64,000 nucleotides of DNA, taken from NCBI GenBank assembly GCA_009692185.1, contig SHZT01000001.1:269247-333246 (forward strand), in the 5' to 3' direction. The stretch is from Gemmatimonadota bacterium (lineage in GTDB: Bacteria > Gemmatimonadota > Gemmatimonadetes > Gemmatimonadales > GWC2-71-9). Shown piece by piece: positions 52,847 through 61,213 of the stretch (position 1 is the first letter of the stretch; each line of letters starts with the position of its first letter). The notes beneath the pieces were generated by a model. The model ran no database searches and had not been told where the DNA came from. It saw only the letters and a list, made by a program, of their open reading frames with translations. The position numbers and the translations under genes are program-made.

Positions 52847-53874
52847 CGGCCTTTGCCGCGGACGTTCCGGTCCCAGTAGGTCATCCAGTCCGCGCCCCGG
52901 TCGGCCAGCAGGCTCCAGTCCATCGGCGCCACCTTCATTTCCGCGCGGACCATCTTCACCCAGTCGGGCAACGAATCGTCGGGAATGTCGGTGCGGGACG
53001 GAAGCCGCATCATGTCGCGCGCCGTCAGCAGCTGACCCTGCTGCGAACCCACCCATTCGACCCAGCGTTTCGCCGCCGCGAGGTGCTTCGCGCCCCGGAT
53101 GATCGCAATACAGTCCTCGATGACCGCCGTGCCGGACGAGGGGAAGACGTAGCCCAGCGGACTGCCCTTCTTCTGTTCCTGGAGAATGTCCGGCAGGTCC
53201 CACAGGGAGATCACCCCCTCCTGGCGGACCATCTTCTGGTCCAGCAGGGCGGGATTCAGGACGTATTCCTTCGTTTGCGCGTCGAGCCGGCGGAGCCACT
53301 GGAACCCCGGGCCCGTGTCAGTTGGGCTCTTCATGCCGCGCTGGATCAGGAGGCCAAAGATCGTGCGCATCGTACCCGACCCGAACGGCTCGCGAATCAA
53401 GACCTTCCGCTTCCACCGGGGCGCCAGGACCTCATCCCAGTCTTTCGGGGCATCCGCGGCCTTCACCGCGTCGCTGTTGTACATGATGACGGTGGGCGTC
53501 TCGTACACGGCGTGGAAGAAACCGCCGGCGCCGCGCGCCCGCTCCGGCGTCGCCGCCGCAAACGTTGGTACGAAAGACACGAGCAATGAATCGGCTGCCG
53601 CGCGAATGAACAGCGTCGAAGGCCCGCCGAACCAGACGTCCCCCTGGGGATTCGCGCGTTCGCTCCGCACGCGGTCCAGCGCGTCCTGCGAGCCCATGTC
53701 GAGCCAGCGGACGTCGATGTCCGGATTCGCGGCCTCGAAGGTCTTCTCCATCAGTGTGAGCTGATCGCGGCCGTGGGGAGAGTACACGACCAGGGGCGTC
53801 GGCCCTTTCGAGCCGCCGCAGGCGAGGGCAAACAGCGTGGCGCCGAGAAGAACTCTAGAGAGCGTCTTTGGCAT
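52843..53874 (-). CDS. Family-1 ABC solute-binding lipoprotein (ferric iron/phosphonate type)
   Basis: Extracytoplasmic binding protein of 343 residues; lipobox LFALACGG with Cys at about 19. The fold signature VVYSPHGRDQLTLMEKTFE opens the mature part, followed by ANPQGDVWFGGPS and TPTVIMYNSDAV. Classical FbpA proteins bind iron with a Tyr pair; a clear YY motif is not visible, so phosphonate or hexose-phosphate ligands are possible. It begins the importer operon downstream of the PIG-L gene (20-nt overlap). Confidence 0.87.
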   Translation of the reverse strand: MPKTLSRVLLGATLFALACGGSKGPTPLVVYSPHGRDQLTLMEKTFEAANPDIDVRWLDMGSQDALDRVRSERANPQGDVWFGGPSTLFIRAAADSLLVSFVPTFAAATPERARGAGGFFHAVYETPTVIMYNSDAVKAADAPKDWDEVLAPRWKRKVLIREPFGSGTMRTIFGLLIQRGMKSPTDTGPGFQWLRRLDAQTKEYVLNPALLDQKMVRQEGVISLWDLPDILQEQKKGSPLGYVFPSSGTAVIEDCIAIIRGAKHLAAAKRWVEWVGSQQGQLLTARDMMRLPSRTDIPDDSLPDWVKMVRAEMKVAPMDWSLLADRGADWMTYWDRNVRGKGR

Positions 53875-56437
53875 TCAGGCTGAGGAGATTCAGAAAGAGC
53901 TTGAACGCCCCCGGCACCCCCGCCGGCAGCGAGCGGAAGAACGACAGGCCGGTGTAGACGTAGGTCCCCTGCCCGTACTTCGCGACGAGAAGCGAGCCCT
54001 GGAGCGCGGGCATGTTCGGGTCATTCATTTCCAGCAGCGGCTTGTAGGCCGGGTCCCAATCCTGCGCGAAGTAGAGTCCCCGCTCCTGCGGCCAGCCGTC
54101 CCAGTCTGACGCGGTGATGGTGTTCGGTCGCACCAGCGCCCGATCGGACGGGTCCAGCACCCGGACCGGCACGGTTTCGTCGGTGACGCGGTCGTGGGGA
54201 TTCGCAATGCTCATCGGCAGGGCGAAGTAATTCCCCCGGGTGAACGCGTACTGCTGATACTGCACGATGACGAGCCCGCCACTCTTCGCGTAGGCAAGCA
54301 ACCGGTCGTTGTGCCGCATGAGGGATGAGTCGGTCTCGTACGCGCGGCTTCCCACCACCACGACGTCGAACGTCGAGAGATCCCCCGTGGCCAGGTCGGC
54401 GGCGCCGAGGACGGTGACGGGCAGGCCCGCGTGGGCAAGGGCCTCCGGCACCCGGTCCGACGCGCCCCGGATGTACCCGATGCTCCGCGCCTGGGCGAGC
54501 TTGACCGCGGCGACGCGGATCTCGCCCGAGGCGACCCGCACGTAGGGCGTCGGCCGGATGTGCGGATAGTCAATCACCACGACGCCGCGATCATCCACGT
54601 GGCCGTTGTCGCCCTCGGCCACCGCGCGAACCTGGACCGTACCCTCCTTCACGCTCGCCGGCCGCGTCACGCGGAACGTGAGAATCCAGTCCTGGCCCGT
54701 CGTGTCGAACGCAAACCGCTGGACCTCCGGCGAGCGCCACTGCGACAGCTCGAGGCGCACCCGGCCCTGGTACTTCCCCTGCCCGTTGTACGTGAGCCCG
54801 ACCGTGAACGTGCGGGCAGAGTCGCCGCTCACCGGCCACACCATGTGGTCGGGGTCGAGCCGTACGTCCACGAGCGGAACGACGCGAACCGCCCGGCGGA
54901 TCTCGCCTGAGCCCTGGTCGTTCGTGCGGTAGGTGACTTCACGATCCAGCGAGGCCCGCGCGCCGAGGACGGTCGCGCGCACCGACGCGGATATCACCGG
55001 CGCCTGGAACGGCAGGCCGCGCACCGAAGGCGCCGAGCCGCTCCAGTCGTACATCGCGCCCTGCATAGGCTTTTCGAGGAAGTAGGGCTGGGTCGACCGG
55101 GCGGAGTCGGGCACGGTGAGCGTGAACTTGCGGGAGACCATCTGGCCGCTCGCCACCGCCCCGCCCACTCCCTGATCCTCGACCCTCCAGCCGCCCGGGG
55201 CGGCAAGGGTCACCGAATCGAGCGTGACCGCAAACGGGCCGGCGTTGTAGAGGCTGACGTCCACGTCGAACCTCTGGCCCGGCACGACCTCGTCGGCCGC
55301 GGAGACGGCATCCATGACCAGACCGGCAGACACGGCGAGCGCCTGCTGGAGCGTCGGAACGAGTGAACGCATTCCTGCCAGGGGCTTCGCGATCTCTGTG
55401 AGGCGTGTTGGACTCAACACCCCACGAAGGCTGTCGGCCAACCGGGCGAGTTCGGTATCTCCGTTGGGAATCCCGTCGAAGATGCTGGCCTCGGCCTGCC
55501 CGGCTGCGACGCCGGGGTTCGCCTTCGATTCCACCAGTCGCAAGCCCGTTTCGGCCGGGCCCATCCGCTGGATCTGGCCCATGTCCTGCGAGCGGTGACG
55601 GCTGCGGCTGGCGCTGGCGATCTGGCTGTAGGAGCGCCCGGTGCGGGGATCGAGAGCGCCCGTGGGAATCGCGAGCGTACGGGTTTGCCCTCCGCCAAAT
55701 CTCCCCGACCGATAGAGCTTGAGCGGGGTCCAGGGCTCGAGACCCTCCTCGCGCTTCAGTTCCGGGAACTTCGACGCATCTCCGGCCGCCGCGAATGCTA
55801 GGGGCGCCACCCATCCCGCGTCCTGGTGCTGGCCGTGTCCGTCGCTCGGTGTGCCCGAGAAGCCGGCCACAACGACGTGCGGCTTGAATCGCCGGATGAT
55901 CCGCACGACATCCTTCAGCACGGAGTCGTTCGGCCAGAACTTCTGCGCTTCTTCCAGCGTCCGCGAAAACCCGTAGTCGAATGTGCGGGTAAAGAACTGG
56001 GTGGCTCCGTCAATCTCCCGCGCCGCCATCAATTCCTGCGAGCGGATGATGCCCAGCCCGGCCCCCAGCTCCTGGCCGATCAGGTTCTGGCCGCCCTCGC
56101 CCCGATTCAGCGAGAGGTAGGCCGTCTTGGCCCCAAGGCCTTGCGAGAGATATGTGAGGAGCTGGGTGTTCTCGTCATCCGGATGCGCGGCGATGAACAG
56201 AACACGGCGCTGCTCGGCGAGATTCTGGAGGAGGCGATCGAGGGCGACGACGCCGCCGTTGCTGGGAGGCGAGAGTTGTGCGTAGGCTAAGGAGGCGGGC
56301 AAGACGGGCAAGACGGGCAAGACGGGCAGAAGCAGGCGAACCAGCCAACCTGCCCGCCTTGCCCGTCCCGCCCGCCCGGCCCCTCTACGCAGCCTGTCTC
56401 GCAACAACAATGCTCCGGAGCCGTTCCGCGCTGGCAT
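53855..56437 (-). CDS. PIG-L family deacetylase with large C-terminal extension
   Basis: Exported protein of 860 residues. The N-terminal 300 residues form a LmbE/PIG-L zinc deacetylase: VLFIAAHPDDENTQLL (first zinc motif), RGEGGQNLIG, and HGQHQDAGWV for the remaining ligand. Such domains remove N-acetyl groups from GlcNAc-type sugars. Beyond it come beta-sandwich segments (about 380-640) and an alpha/beta domain resembling a glutaminase-like fold (VVVGSRAYETDSSLM, GLVIVQYQQYAF). The hydrophobic core of the signal peptide (LLLPVLPVLPVLPAS) is written by a GC-rich tandem repeat. The ATG at 56437 lies within the end of the previous gene; start uncertain. Confidence 0.82.
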   Translation of the reverse strand: MPARNGSGALLLRDRLRRGAGRAGRARRAGWLVRLLLPVLPVLPVLPASLAYAQLSPPSNGGVVALDRLLQNLAEQRRVLFIAAHPDDENTQLLTYLSQGLGAKTAYLSLNRGEGGQNLIGQELGAGLGIIRSQELMAAREIDGATQFFTRTFDYGFSRTLEEAQKFWPNDSVLKDVVRIIRRFKPHVVVAGFSGTPSDGHGQHQDAGWVAPLAFAAAGDASKFPELKREEGLEPWTPLKLYRSGRFGGGQTRTLAIPTGALDPRTGRSYSQIASASRSRHRSQDMGQIQRMGPAETGLRLVESKANPGVAAGQAEASIFDGIPNGDTELARLADSLRGVLSPTRLTEIAKPLAGMRSLVPTLQQALAVSAGLVMDAVSAADEVVPGQRFDVDVSLYNAGPFAVTLDSVTLAAPGGWRVEDQGVGGAVASGQMVSRKFTLTVPDSARSTQPYFLEKPMQGAMYDWSGSAPSVRGLPFQAPVISASVRATVLGARASLDREVTYRTNDQGSGEIRRAVRVVPLVDVRLDPDHMVWPVSGDSARTFTVGLTYNGQGKYQGRVRLELSQWRSPEVQRFAFDTTGQDWILTFRVTRPASVKEGTVQVRAVAEGDNGHVDDRGVVVIDYPHIRPTPYVRVASGEIRVAAVKLAQARSIGYIRGASDRVPEALAHAGLPVTVLGAADLATGDLSTFDVVVVGSRAYETDSSLMRHNDRLLAYAKSGGLVIVQYQQYAFTRGNYFALPMSIANPHDRVTDETVPVRVLDPSDRALVRPNTITASDWDGWPQERGLYFAQDWDPAYKPLLEMNDPNMPALQGSLLVAKYGQGTYVYTGLSFFRSLPAGVPGAFKLFLNLLSLNAKDAL
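56291..56384. repeat. GC-rich inverted/tandem repeat element, copy B
   Basis: Tandem 9-base units (GGGCAAGAC, about four) are followed 20 bases later by complementary C-rich units (TGCCCGCCTTGCCCGTC). The element lies inside the 5' coding part of the PIG-L gene and supplies its VLP-VLP-VLP signal core. Confidence 0.75.
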
Positions 56438-57041
56438 CCATCGGGTCGCCGAAGGGATGCTTGTGACCGCCAGGATCCATCAGGACGGACGGGCACACGA
56501 AGTCGAACTTCCGGCCGCGAATGCGTTCCTGCACCTGCTGGGTGCTCACCGGCGCGGCGACCGCGACCCGAACGGCGCCCTTGGCGCGGCAGTATTCCGC
56601 GGCGGCCAGCACCTTCCACGGGGAGACAATCTGGCCGTCCACGATCACCGCGATCGTCCCCTCGACGGACCGCAGTTCGCGCGGACCCCGGAACAGGAGC
56701 CGCTCGGTCTTGATGGCCCGGCGGGCGTGCTCGATCGCCTCGTTCAAGGCATCCATCATGCCGAACCGGGGAGCGAAGTCGGGGTCGAGGACGGCGTCAC
56801 CATCTTCCGCCACCGCGCCAATGATCCCCAGGTCCTTCATGCGGATATGCGAACCCACGATCACGTCGAACCCGCAGCTCAGCGCCTTCGAGGCCGCGGC
56901 CGCGATTTCCACCCCGGTGGGCGTGATGCCAAGGAGGACCAGCGGCGGCTGAAACCGCGTGCTCAGCGTCCGGCCAAGCATGGATCCGGCACCCAGGCGA
57001 GTGGGGTAGAGGGCTTCCGGGATGGTCGTGGGGGCGGTCAT
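56385..57041 (-). CDS. Phosphoribosyltransferase-like protein with degenerate PRPP motif
   Basis: A 218-residue protein with the layout of COG1926-type phosphoribosyltransferases: RFQPPLVLLGITPTGVEIAAA, the hood-like segment with EDGDAVLDPDFAPRF, and a core strand TIAVIVDGQIVSPWKVLAAA. The usual PRPP loop D-D-G-I-A-T-G is replaced there by VDGQIVSPW, losing one Asp and the Thr-Gly, so PRPP binding is doubtful. Rossmann-like segments RVAVAAPVSTQQVQERI and DFVCPSVLMDPGGHKHPFGD follow. It starts the transcript with PIG-L. Role unknown. Confidence 0.65.
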   Translation of the reverse strand: MTAPTTIPEALYPTRLGAGSMLGRTLSTRFQPPLVLLGITPTGVEIAAAASKALSCGFDVIVGSHIRMKDLGIIGAVAEDGDAVLDPDFAPRFGMMDALNEAIEHARRAIKTERLLFRGPRELRSVEGTIAVIVDGQIVSPWKVLAAAEYCRAKGAVRVAVAAPVSTQQVQERIRGRKFDFVCPSVLMDPGGHKHPFGDPMDASAERLRSIVVARQAA

Positions 57042-57061
57042 GGATGGGTGCGAATATACGG

Positions 57062-57123
57062 TGGGGCGGGCGGGACGGGCAGGACGGGCTGTTGCTCCTC
57101 GCCCGCCTTGCCCGCCCTGCCCA
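57062..57123. repeat. GC-rich inverted/tandem repeat element, copy C
   Basis: GGGCAGGACGGGC and its near complement GCCCGCCTTGCCC flank an 11-nt loop, with further 9-base units on either side. It fills the gap between the peptidase end and the phosphoribosyltransferase start and may act as a transcription barrier. Confidence 0.7.
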
Positions 57124-57129
57124 TCGCTG

Positions 57130-57588
57130 TTAAGGCGTCGGCGGGTTCAGGTACTTCCCGAGCCACCCCTGCACTTCCGTCCACCACTTGAGCTGGTTCT
57201 GCGGCCGGCTGATCCAGTGCCCTTCGTCCGGGAACACCAGCAGGCGGCTGGCGACGCCCTGCCGCCGCAAGGCGGTGTAGGCCTGCAGGCCTTCCGTGTA
57301 CGGCACCCGGAAATCCTGCTCGCCGTGAATCACCAGCATGGGCGTCTTGAACTGGCTGGCAAACCGGTGCGGTGACCACTTCTCGTAGTCCGTGCGGTTG
57401 GCCCAGTACGCGCCGCCCAGGTCCCACTCGACGAACCACAACTCCTCGGTGCTGCCGTACATGGCCTCGAGGTTGAACACGCCGGCATGATTGACAAGCG
57501 TCTTGAACCGAGTCGTATGCCCCTCGAACCAGTTCATCATGTATCCGCCGTACGAGCCGCCCGCCGCCGCCATGCGGGTCGAGTCCAC
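57130..57588 (-). CDS. Catalytic C-terminal part of an S9 peptidase, after an in-frame amber codon
   Basis: This 152-residue stretch is the end of the prolyl-oligopeptidase catalytic domain. It has the serine elbow GGSYGGYMMNWFEGH, the acid in MLVIHGEQDFRVPYTEG and the histidine in FPDEGHWISRP, so it carries the whole triad. It directly follows the TAG at 57591-57589 in the same frame, and a GTG is the next codon, so it could be restarted, but alone it would lack the substrate-gating propeller and part of the hydrolase fold. See the entry for the N-terminal part. Confidence 0.75.
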   Translation of the reverse strand: MDSTRMAAAGGSYGGYMMNWFEGHTTRFKTLVNHAGVFNLEAMYGSTEELWFVEWDLGGAYWANRTDYEKWSPHRFASQFKTPMLVIHGEQDFRVPYTEGLQAYTALRRQGVASRLLVFPDEGHWISRPQNQLKWWTEVQGWLGKYLNPPTP

Positions 57589-59205
57589 CTAGGGCAGCTT
57601 CGCCACCATGTCCACACCGTTCATGATGTCCGTGACCACGCGCCCACCCCAGTCACGGGAGATCTGGTCCACGAACTTCTGCCCGAACCCGGTCGAGCCC
57701 CTGGGGTTCGGCATGAAGACCACGTACCCCGGTGCGGCAAACTCCGCGGCATTCCACCGGCTGCTGAAGTTGTCCAGCCACGCGCCCTGCGGCCCGCCGT
57801 GCACCAGCAGGAGGAGCGGGTACTTCCGCCCCTCCTGGAACTGCGGTGGCTTCACGATCAGGCCGTAGACCGTGTCCCCGTCGGCGCCCTTCCATTTCAC
57901 CTCTTCCGCCGGGCGCATCGCGAGACTCGGAAGCGTGCGCGCGTTGAGCCGCGTGACTGCAACCGGCGGCGTGGGGCGCAGGTGATCCACCCGCCAGACG
58001 TACACGTTGCCCGGGTTCGAAATATCGTCGGCCACGAACACGATCACCGGCGCCTGGCCGTCTGACCAGACGGACATCTGACCGGGATTGAGGCTGTCCT
58101 CCCGGAACACGTGATGCACGTCGCCTTCGGGCGTGATGTGGAGGATCTCGTGCCGCTGGCGCTCCTCGACCACCGCCAGCACGTCGCCGCCGGGGAGCCA
58201 CGCGTATTCGCCGATGGACTGGTCGTAGCCCTTGGGCAACTCGCGCGTGACGCCGGTCTGCCGGTCGCGAATCATCAGCCGAAACCGGTCGGACTCGAAT
58301 GACGCCCGCGCCTGCGAGAGAAACGCGAGGAGCTTTCCGTCCGGCGAGTAGGCGGGCGTCTGCTCCCCGCCCTTCATGGCCACCGTCACGTTGACCGGTT
58401 CTCCGCCGGTGATCGCAACGGTGAAGACGTCATTGTTCGTGGTCCAGGAGTCATCCGTGCCCAGCTTGGCCGTGAACGCGATTTCCCTGCCATCGGGGGA
58501 AAACGCGTAGTCGGCCGAGCCGCCGAAGGGCGGGACCGGGGTGTCGTAGTCCCTGCCCTGGGTCACGTCTTTCGGCGTGCCGCCGGCGACCGGGACCACG
58601 AAGAGGTGACTGCGGAGCCCGTCTTCCCAGGCCGTCCAATGCCGGAACAGGAGCCCGTCGTACGTGCGCGCCTTGCTCGGCTTGGCGGCGTCTTCGCCGG
58701 AGCGCCGCGAGTTGCAGGCGTCATCGGCACAAGCAGGGTACACCTCGGAAACGAACGCCAGGTGCGTGCCCGCCGGAGACCAGATGACGCCGTCCGCACC
58801 GGTCGAGAGCGCCGTGACTTGGCGACGGACGTTTTCCGCCACCCGGTAGATCCAGACCTGCGGCGTGCCGCCCCGGGAACTGACGTAGGCGATGGACTTG
58901 CTGTCGGGCGACCATTTCGTGCTTCGCCCGCCGAGCGAGTCCGTCGAGATCTGCATCGCGGCCGTGGCCGACGGCGGGCCCATCGGATTCCAGTCCAGGT
59001 AGAGATCCTGCCGGCGGCGGTTCGCCCCCAGTTCCGTCCTGGTCACCGTGTAGACCACGAACTTGCCGTCTGGAGAGATCGCCGGTTCCGCCACACGATC
59101 GAGGCTGAGAAACTCCTCGGCGCTCATCGGGTGAGGCGACTGGGCAAAGGTGGGGACTGCCAGGCCAGCCAGCAGGAGGGCAGCGAACAACAAAGGTTTC
59201 TTCAT
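57589..59205 (-). CDS. N-terminal part of an S9 family (DPP/acylaminoacyl) peptidase, ended by TAG
   Basis: A 538-residue exported part; signal MKKPLLFAALLLAGLAVPTF, then a beta-propeller with WD40-like repeats (SPDGKFVVYTV, WSPDSKSIAYVSSRGG, FSPDGREIAFTAK, YSPDGKLLAFLS) and the start of the hydrolase domain (YPLLLLVHGGPQGAW, PNPRGSTGFGQ). It ends DMVAKLP-TAG, and the frame then continues as VDSTRMAAAGGSYGG. Related enzymes usually read LPYVD here, so the stop replaces a Tyr codon by one base. Either a recent pseudogene, a sequence error or readthrough. I chose the ATG at 59205 from the signal peptide. Confidence 0.85.
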   Translation of the reverse strand: MKKPLLFAALLLAGLAVPTFAQSPHPMSAEEFLSLDRVAEPAISPDGKFVVYTVTRTELGANRRRQDLYLDWNPMGPPSATAAMQISTDSLGGRSTKWSPDSKSIAYVSSRGGTPQVWIYRVAENVRRQVTALSTGADGVIWSPAGTHLAFVSEVYPACADDACNSRRSGEDAAKPSKARTYDGLLFRHWTAWEDGLRSHLFVVPVAGGTPKDVTQGRDYDTPVPPFGGSADYAFSPDGREIAFTAKLGTDDSWTTNNDVFTVAITGGEPVNVTVAMKGGEQTPAYSPDGKLLAFLSQARASFESDRFRLMIRDRQTGVTRELPKGYDQSIGEYAWLPGGDVLAVVEERQRHEILHITPEGDVHHVFREDSLNPGQMSVWSDGQAPVIVFVADDISNPGNVYVWRVDHLRPTPPVAVTRLNARTLPSLAMRPAEEVKWKGADGDTVYGLIVKPPQFQEGRKYPLLLLVHGGPQGAWLDNFSSRWNAAEFAAPGYVVFMPNPRGSTGFGQKFVDQISRDWGGRVVTDIMNGVDMVAKLP

Positions 59206-59286
59206 GGTATACGGTTCCAATTGAGTGTCAGGGGAATCTACCGGAGAACGGTGGCGGGGGCCGGAAACCGCGCCTACCTTCCAATC

Positions 59287-61116
59287 ATGGCGACCACTAC
59301 TAAGGAAAGCGCACCCGGTCACGTCTCCGAACATGAGGCCCGCGCAGTAGCCGAAGCGGCCCGGGAACAGGAGTGGACCGCACCCTCATTCGTGCGCGAG
59401 TTGTTCGAAGGCCGGGTCTCCCTCGGCCTGATCGACCCCTTCCCCACCGTTCCGGCGGAAGACCTCGCCCGGGCCAACCCGTTCCTGGACAAGCTGCGCA
59501 CGTTCCTGGCCGAACATGTGGATGCCGAAGAAATCGAGAAGAACGAGAAGGTTCCCGAGAACGTCATCAAGGGCCTGGCGGCGCTGGGCTGTTTCGGCAT
59601 CAAGATCCCCAAGGAATACGGCGGCCTGGGATTCTCGCAGGTGATTTATAACCGCGCGGTCTCGATGTGCGCGACGGCCGAAAGTTCGATCGGCGTCCTG
59701 CTCTCGGCGCACCAGTCCATCGGTGTGCCCCAGCCGCTCAAGCTGTTCGGGACGCCCGAACAGAAAAAGAAATACCTGCCGCGTCTCGCGAAGGGCGCGA
59801 TCAGCGCCTTTGCGCTGACCGAGGCCGGCGTCGGGAGCGACCCCGCCCGCATGACCACCACGGCGACGCCGACCCCCGATGGTTCGGCCTACATCATCAA
59901 CGGCGAAAAGCTGTGGTGCACCAACGGCACCATCGCCGAGCTCATGGTGGTCATGGCCAAGACGGGCGACCGGAAGATTTCGGCGTTCATCGTCGAGTGC
60001 AACTGGCCCGGGGTGGAGGTTGTGCACCGCTGTTCGTTCATGGGCTTGAAAGGCATCGAGAACGGCGTCATCCGGCTCACCAACGTCCGGGTACCGAGGG
60101 AGAACCTGCTCTGGGGCGAGGGCAAGGGCTTGAAGCTGGCGCTGGTGACGCTCAACACCGGCCGGCTCACGGTGCCCGCGACCTCGACGGCCGCGGCCAA
60201 AATGTGTCTCGACATTGCGCGGCGGTTCAGCCAGGAGCGGGTGCAGTGGGGCCAGCCGATCGGCAAGCACGACGCGGTGGCGCAAATGCTCGGCAAGATG
60301 GCGGCGACGACCTACGCCATGGAAGCGGTGTCCGAGCTGTCCGCCCTCATGTCCGACCAGGGGAAGTTCGATATCCGGCTCGAAGCGGCCCTCGCCAAGA
60401 TGTGGACCACCGAGCGCGGCTGGGAAATCATTGACGACACGCTCCAGATTCGGGGCGGGCGCGGGTACGAGACCTCGGCGAGTCTCAAGCGGCGGGGCGA
60501 GAAGCCCGAGCCGGTCGAGCGGCTCATGCGGGATTTCCGCATCAACCTGATTTTCGAAGGCTCCTCCGAAATCATGCGGCTGTTCATCGCCCGCGAGGCG
60601 GTGGATACCCACCTCAAGGTGGCCGGCGCCCTGGTCGACCCCAAGTCGAGTGTCGGCGCCAAGATTCCCGCCCTCGTCCGTACGGCGCTGTTCTACGCGC
60701 TGTGGTATCCGTCCAAGTGGTTCGGCTGGGGCTGGTGGCCACGGTACGGGAGCTTCTGGTCGCTGGCGCCGCACGTGCGCTTCGTGAATCGCGCCTCGCG
60801 GCAGCTCGCCCGGTCGCTCTTCCACGCGATCGTGCGGTTCGGCCCCGGCCTCGAGAAGCGGCAGACGGTCCTGGGACGGCTGGTGGAGATATCGGCAGAG
60901 TTGTTCGCGATGGCCGCGACCTGCGCGCACGCGAAAGCCCAGGACTCGGCAACGTCCGACAGCGCCCACCGCCTCGCCGATGCCTTTTGCCGCATGTCCC
61001 GCCGGCGGGTCAACGACCGGTTTGCACGGCTGTTCGACAACGACGACATGGCGATCTACAAAACGGCGCAAATGGTGATGAAAGACGAAGTCAAGTGGCT
61101 CGAAATCCCTGTGTGA
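59287..61116 (+). CDS. Acyl-CoA dehydrogenase (long form)
   Basis: FAD enzyme of 609 residues oxidising acyl-CoA at the alpha-beta bond, cytoplasmic. FAD/substrate motifs: AISAFALTEAGVGSDPARM, LWCTNGTIAEL, FMGLKGIENG, RVQWGQPIGKHDAVAQML, LQIRGGRGYE, and INLIFEGSSEIMRLFIARE, where the Glu of FEG is the likely base. The last 170 residues, with a Trp-rich segment (WYPSKWFGWGWWP), match the C-terminal domain of ACAD9/VLCAD-type membrane-associated forms. TACCTT lies 6 nt before the ATG and no ribosome site is visible. Divergent from the peptidase gene (81 bp). Confidence 0.92.
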   Translation: MATTTKESAPGHVSEHEARAVAEAAREQEWTAPSFVRELFEGRVSLGLIDPFPTVPAEDLARANPFLDKLRTFLAEHVDAEEIEKNEKVPENVIKGLAALGCFGIKIPKEYGGLGFSQVIYNRAVSMCATAESSIGVLLSAHQSIGVPQPLKLFGTPEQKKKYLPRLAKGAISAFALTEAGVGSDPARMTTTATPTPDGSAYIINGEKLWCTNGTIAELMVVMAKTGDRKISAFIVECNWPGVEVVHRCSFMGLKGIENGVIRLTNVRVPRENLLWGEGKGLKLALVTLNTGRLTVPATSTAAAKMCLDIARRFSQERVQWGQPIGKHDAVAQMLGKMAATTYAMEAVSELSALMSDQGKFDIRLEAALAKMWTTERGWEIIDDTLQIRGGRGYETSASLKRRGEKPEPVERLMRDFRINLIFEGSSEIMRLFIAREAVDTHLKVAGALVDPKSSVGAKIPALVRTALFYALWYPSKWFGWGWWPRYGSFWSLAPHVRFVNRASRQLARSLFHAIVRFGPGLEKRQTVLGRLVEISAELFAMAATCAHAKAQDSATSDSAHRLADAFCRMSRRRVNDRFARLFDNDDMAIYKTAQMVMKDEVKWLEIPV

Positions 61117-61131
61117 TGTAGGTCACACAGG
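61108..61131. promoter_or_regulatory. CRP/FNR-like perfect palindrome
   Basis: CCTGTGTGA and TCACACAGG are exact inverted repeats separated by TGTAGG. The core TGTGA-N6-TCACA equals the CRP consensus. It overlaps the last codons and the stop of the acyl-CoA dehydrogenase gene and lies 83 bases before the Ig-like protein gene. As RNA it could also be a 9-bp hairpin, but no U-run follows. Confidence 0.45.
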
Positions 61132-61149
61132 ATTCGGTCGTATGTCCTT

Positions 61150-61177
61150 GCCCGGCTGAGCGCCGGGCTTTCTCTTT
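61150..61177 (+). terminator. Rho-independent terminator
   Basis: GCCCGGC / GCCGGGC with the loop TGAGC and the tail TTTCTCTTTG ends the acyl-CoA dehydrogenase transcript. Confidence 0.88.
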
Positions 61178-61213
61178 GTCACCAGAAAAGAACGCGTTGT
61201 TCACACTCACCGG

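Noticed and set aside
53083-53589. Plus-strand frame antisense to the family-1 binding protein
   Set aside because: Composition is that of a complementary-strand shadow and there is no ribosome site or motif.
58606-59286. Long plus-strand open frame upstream of the acyl-CoA dehydrogenase
   Set aside because: It is antisense to the S9 peptidase, Arg/Pro-rich, and lacks domain character; the dehydrogenase family N-terminus begins at 59287.
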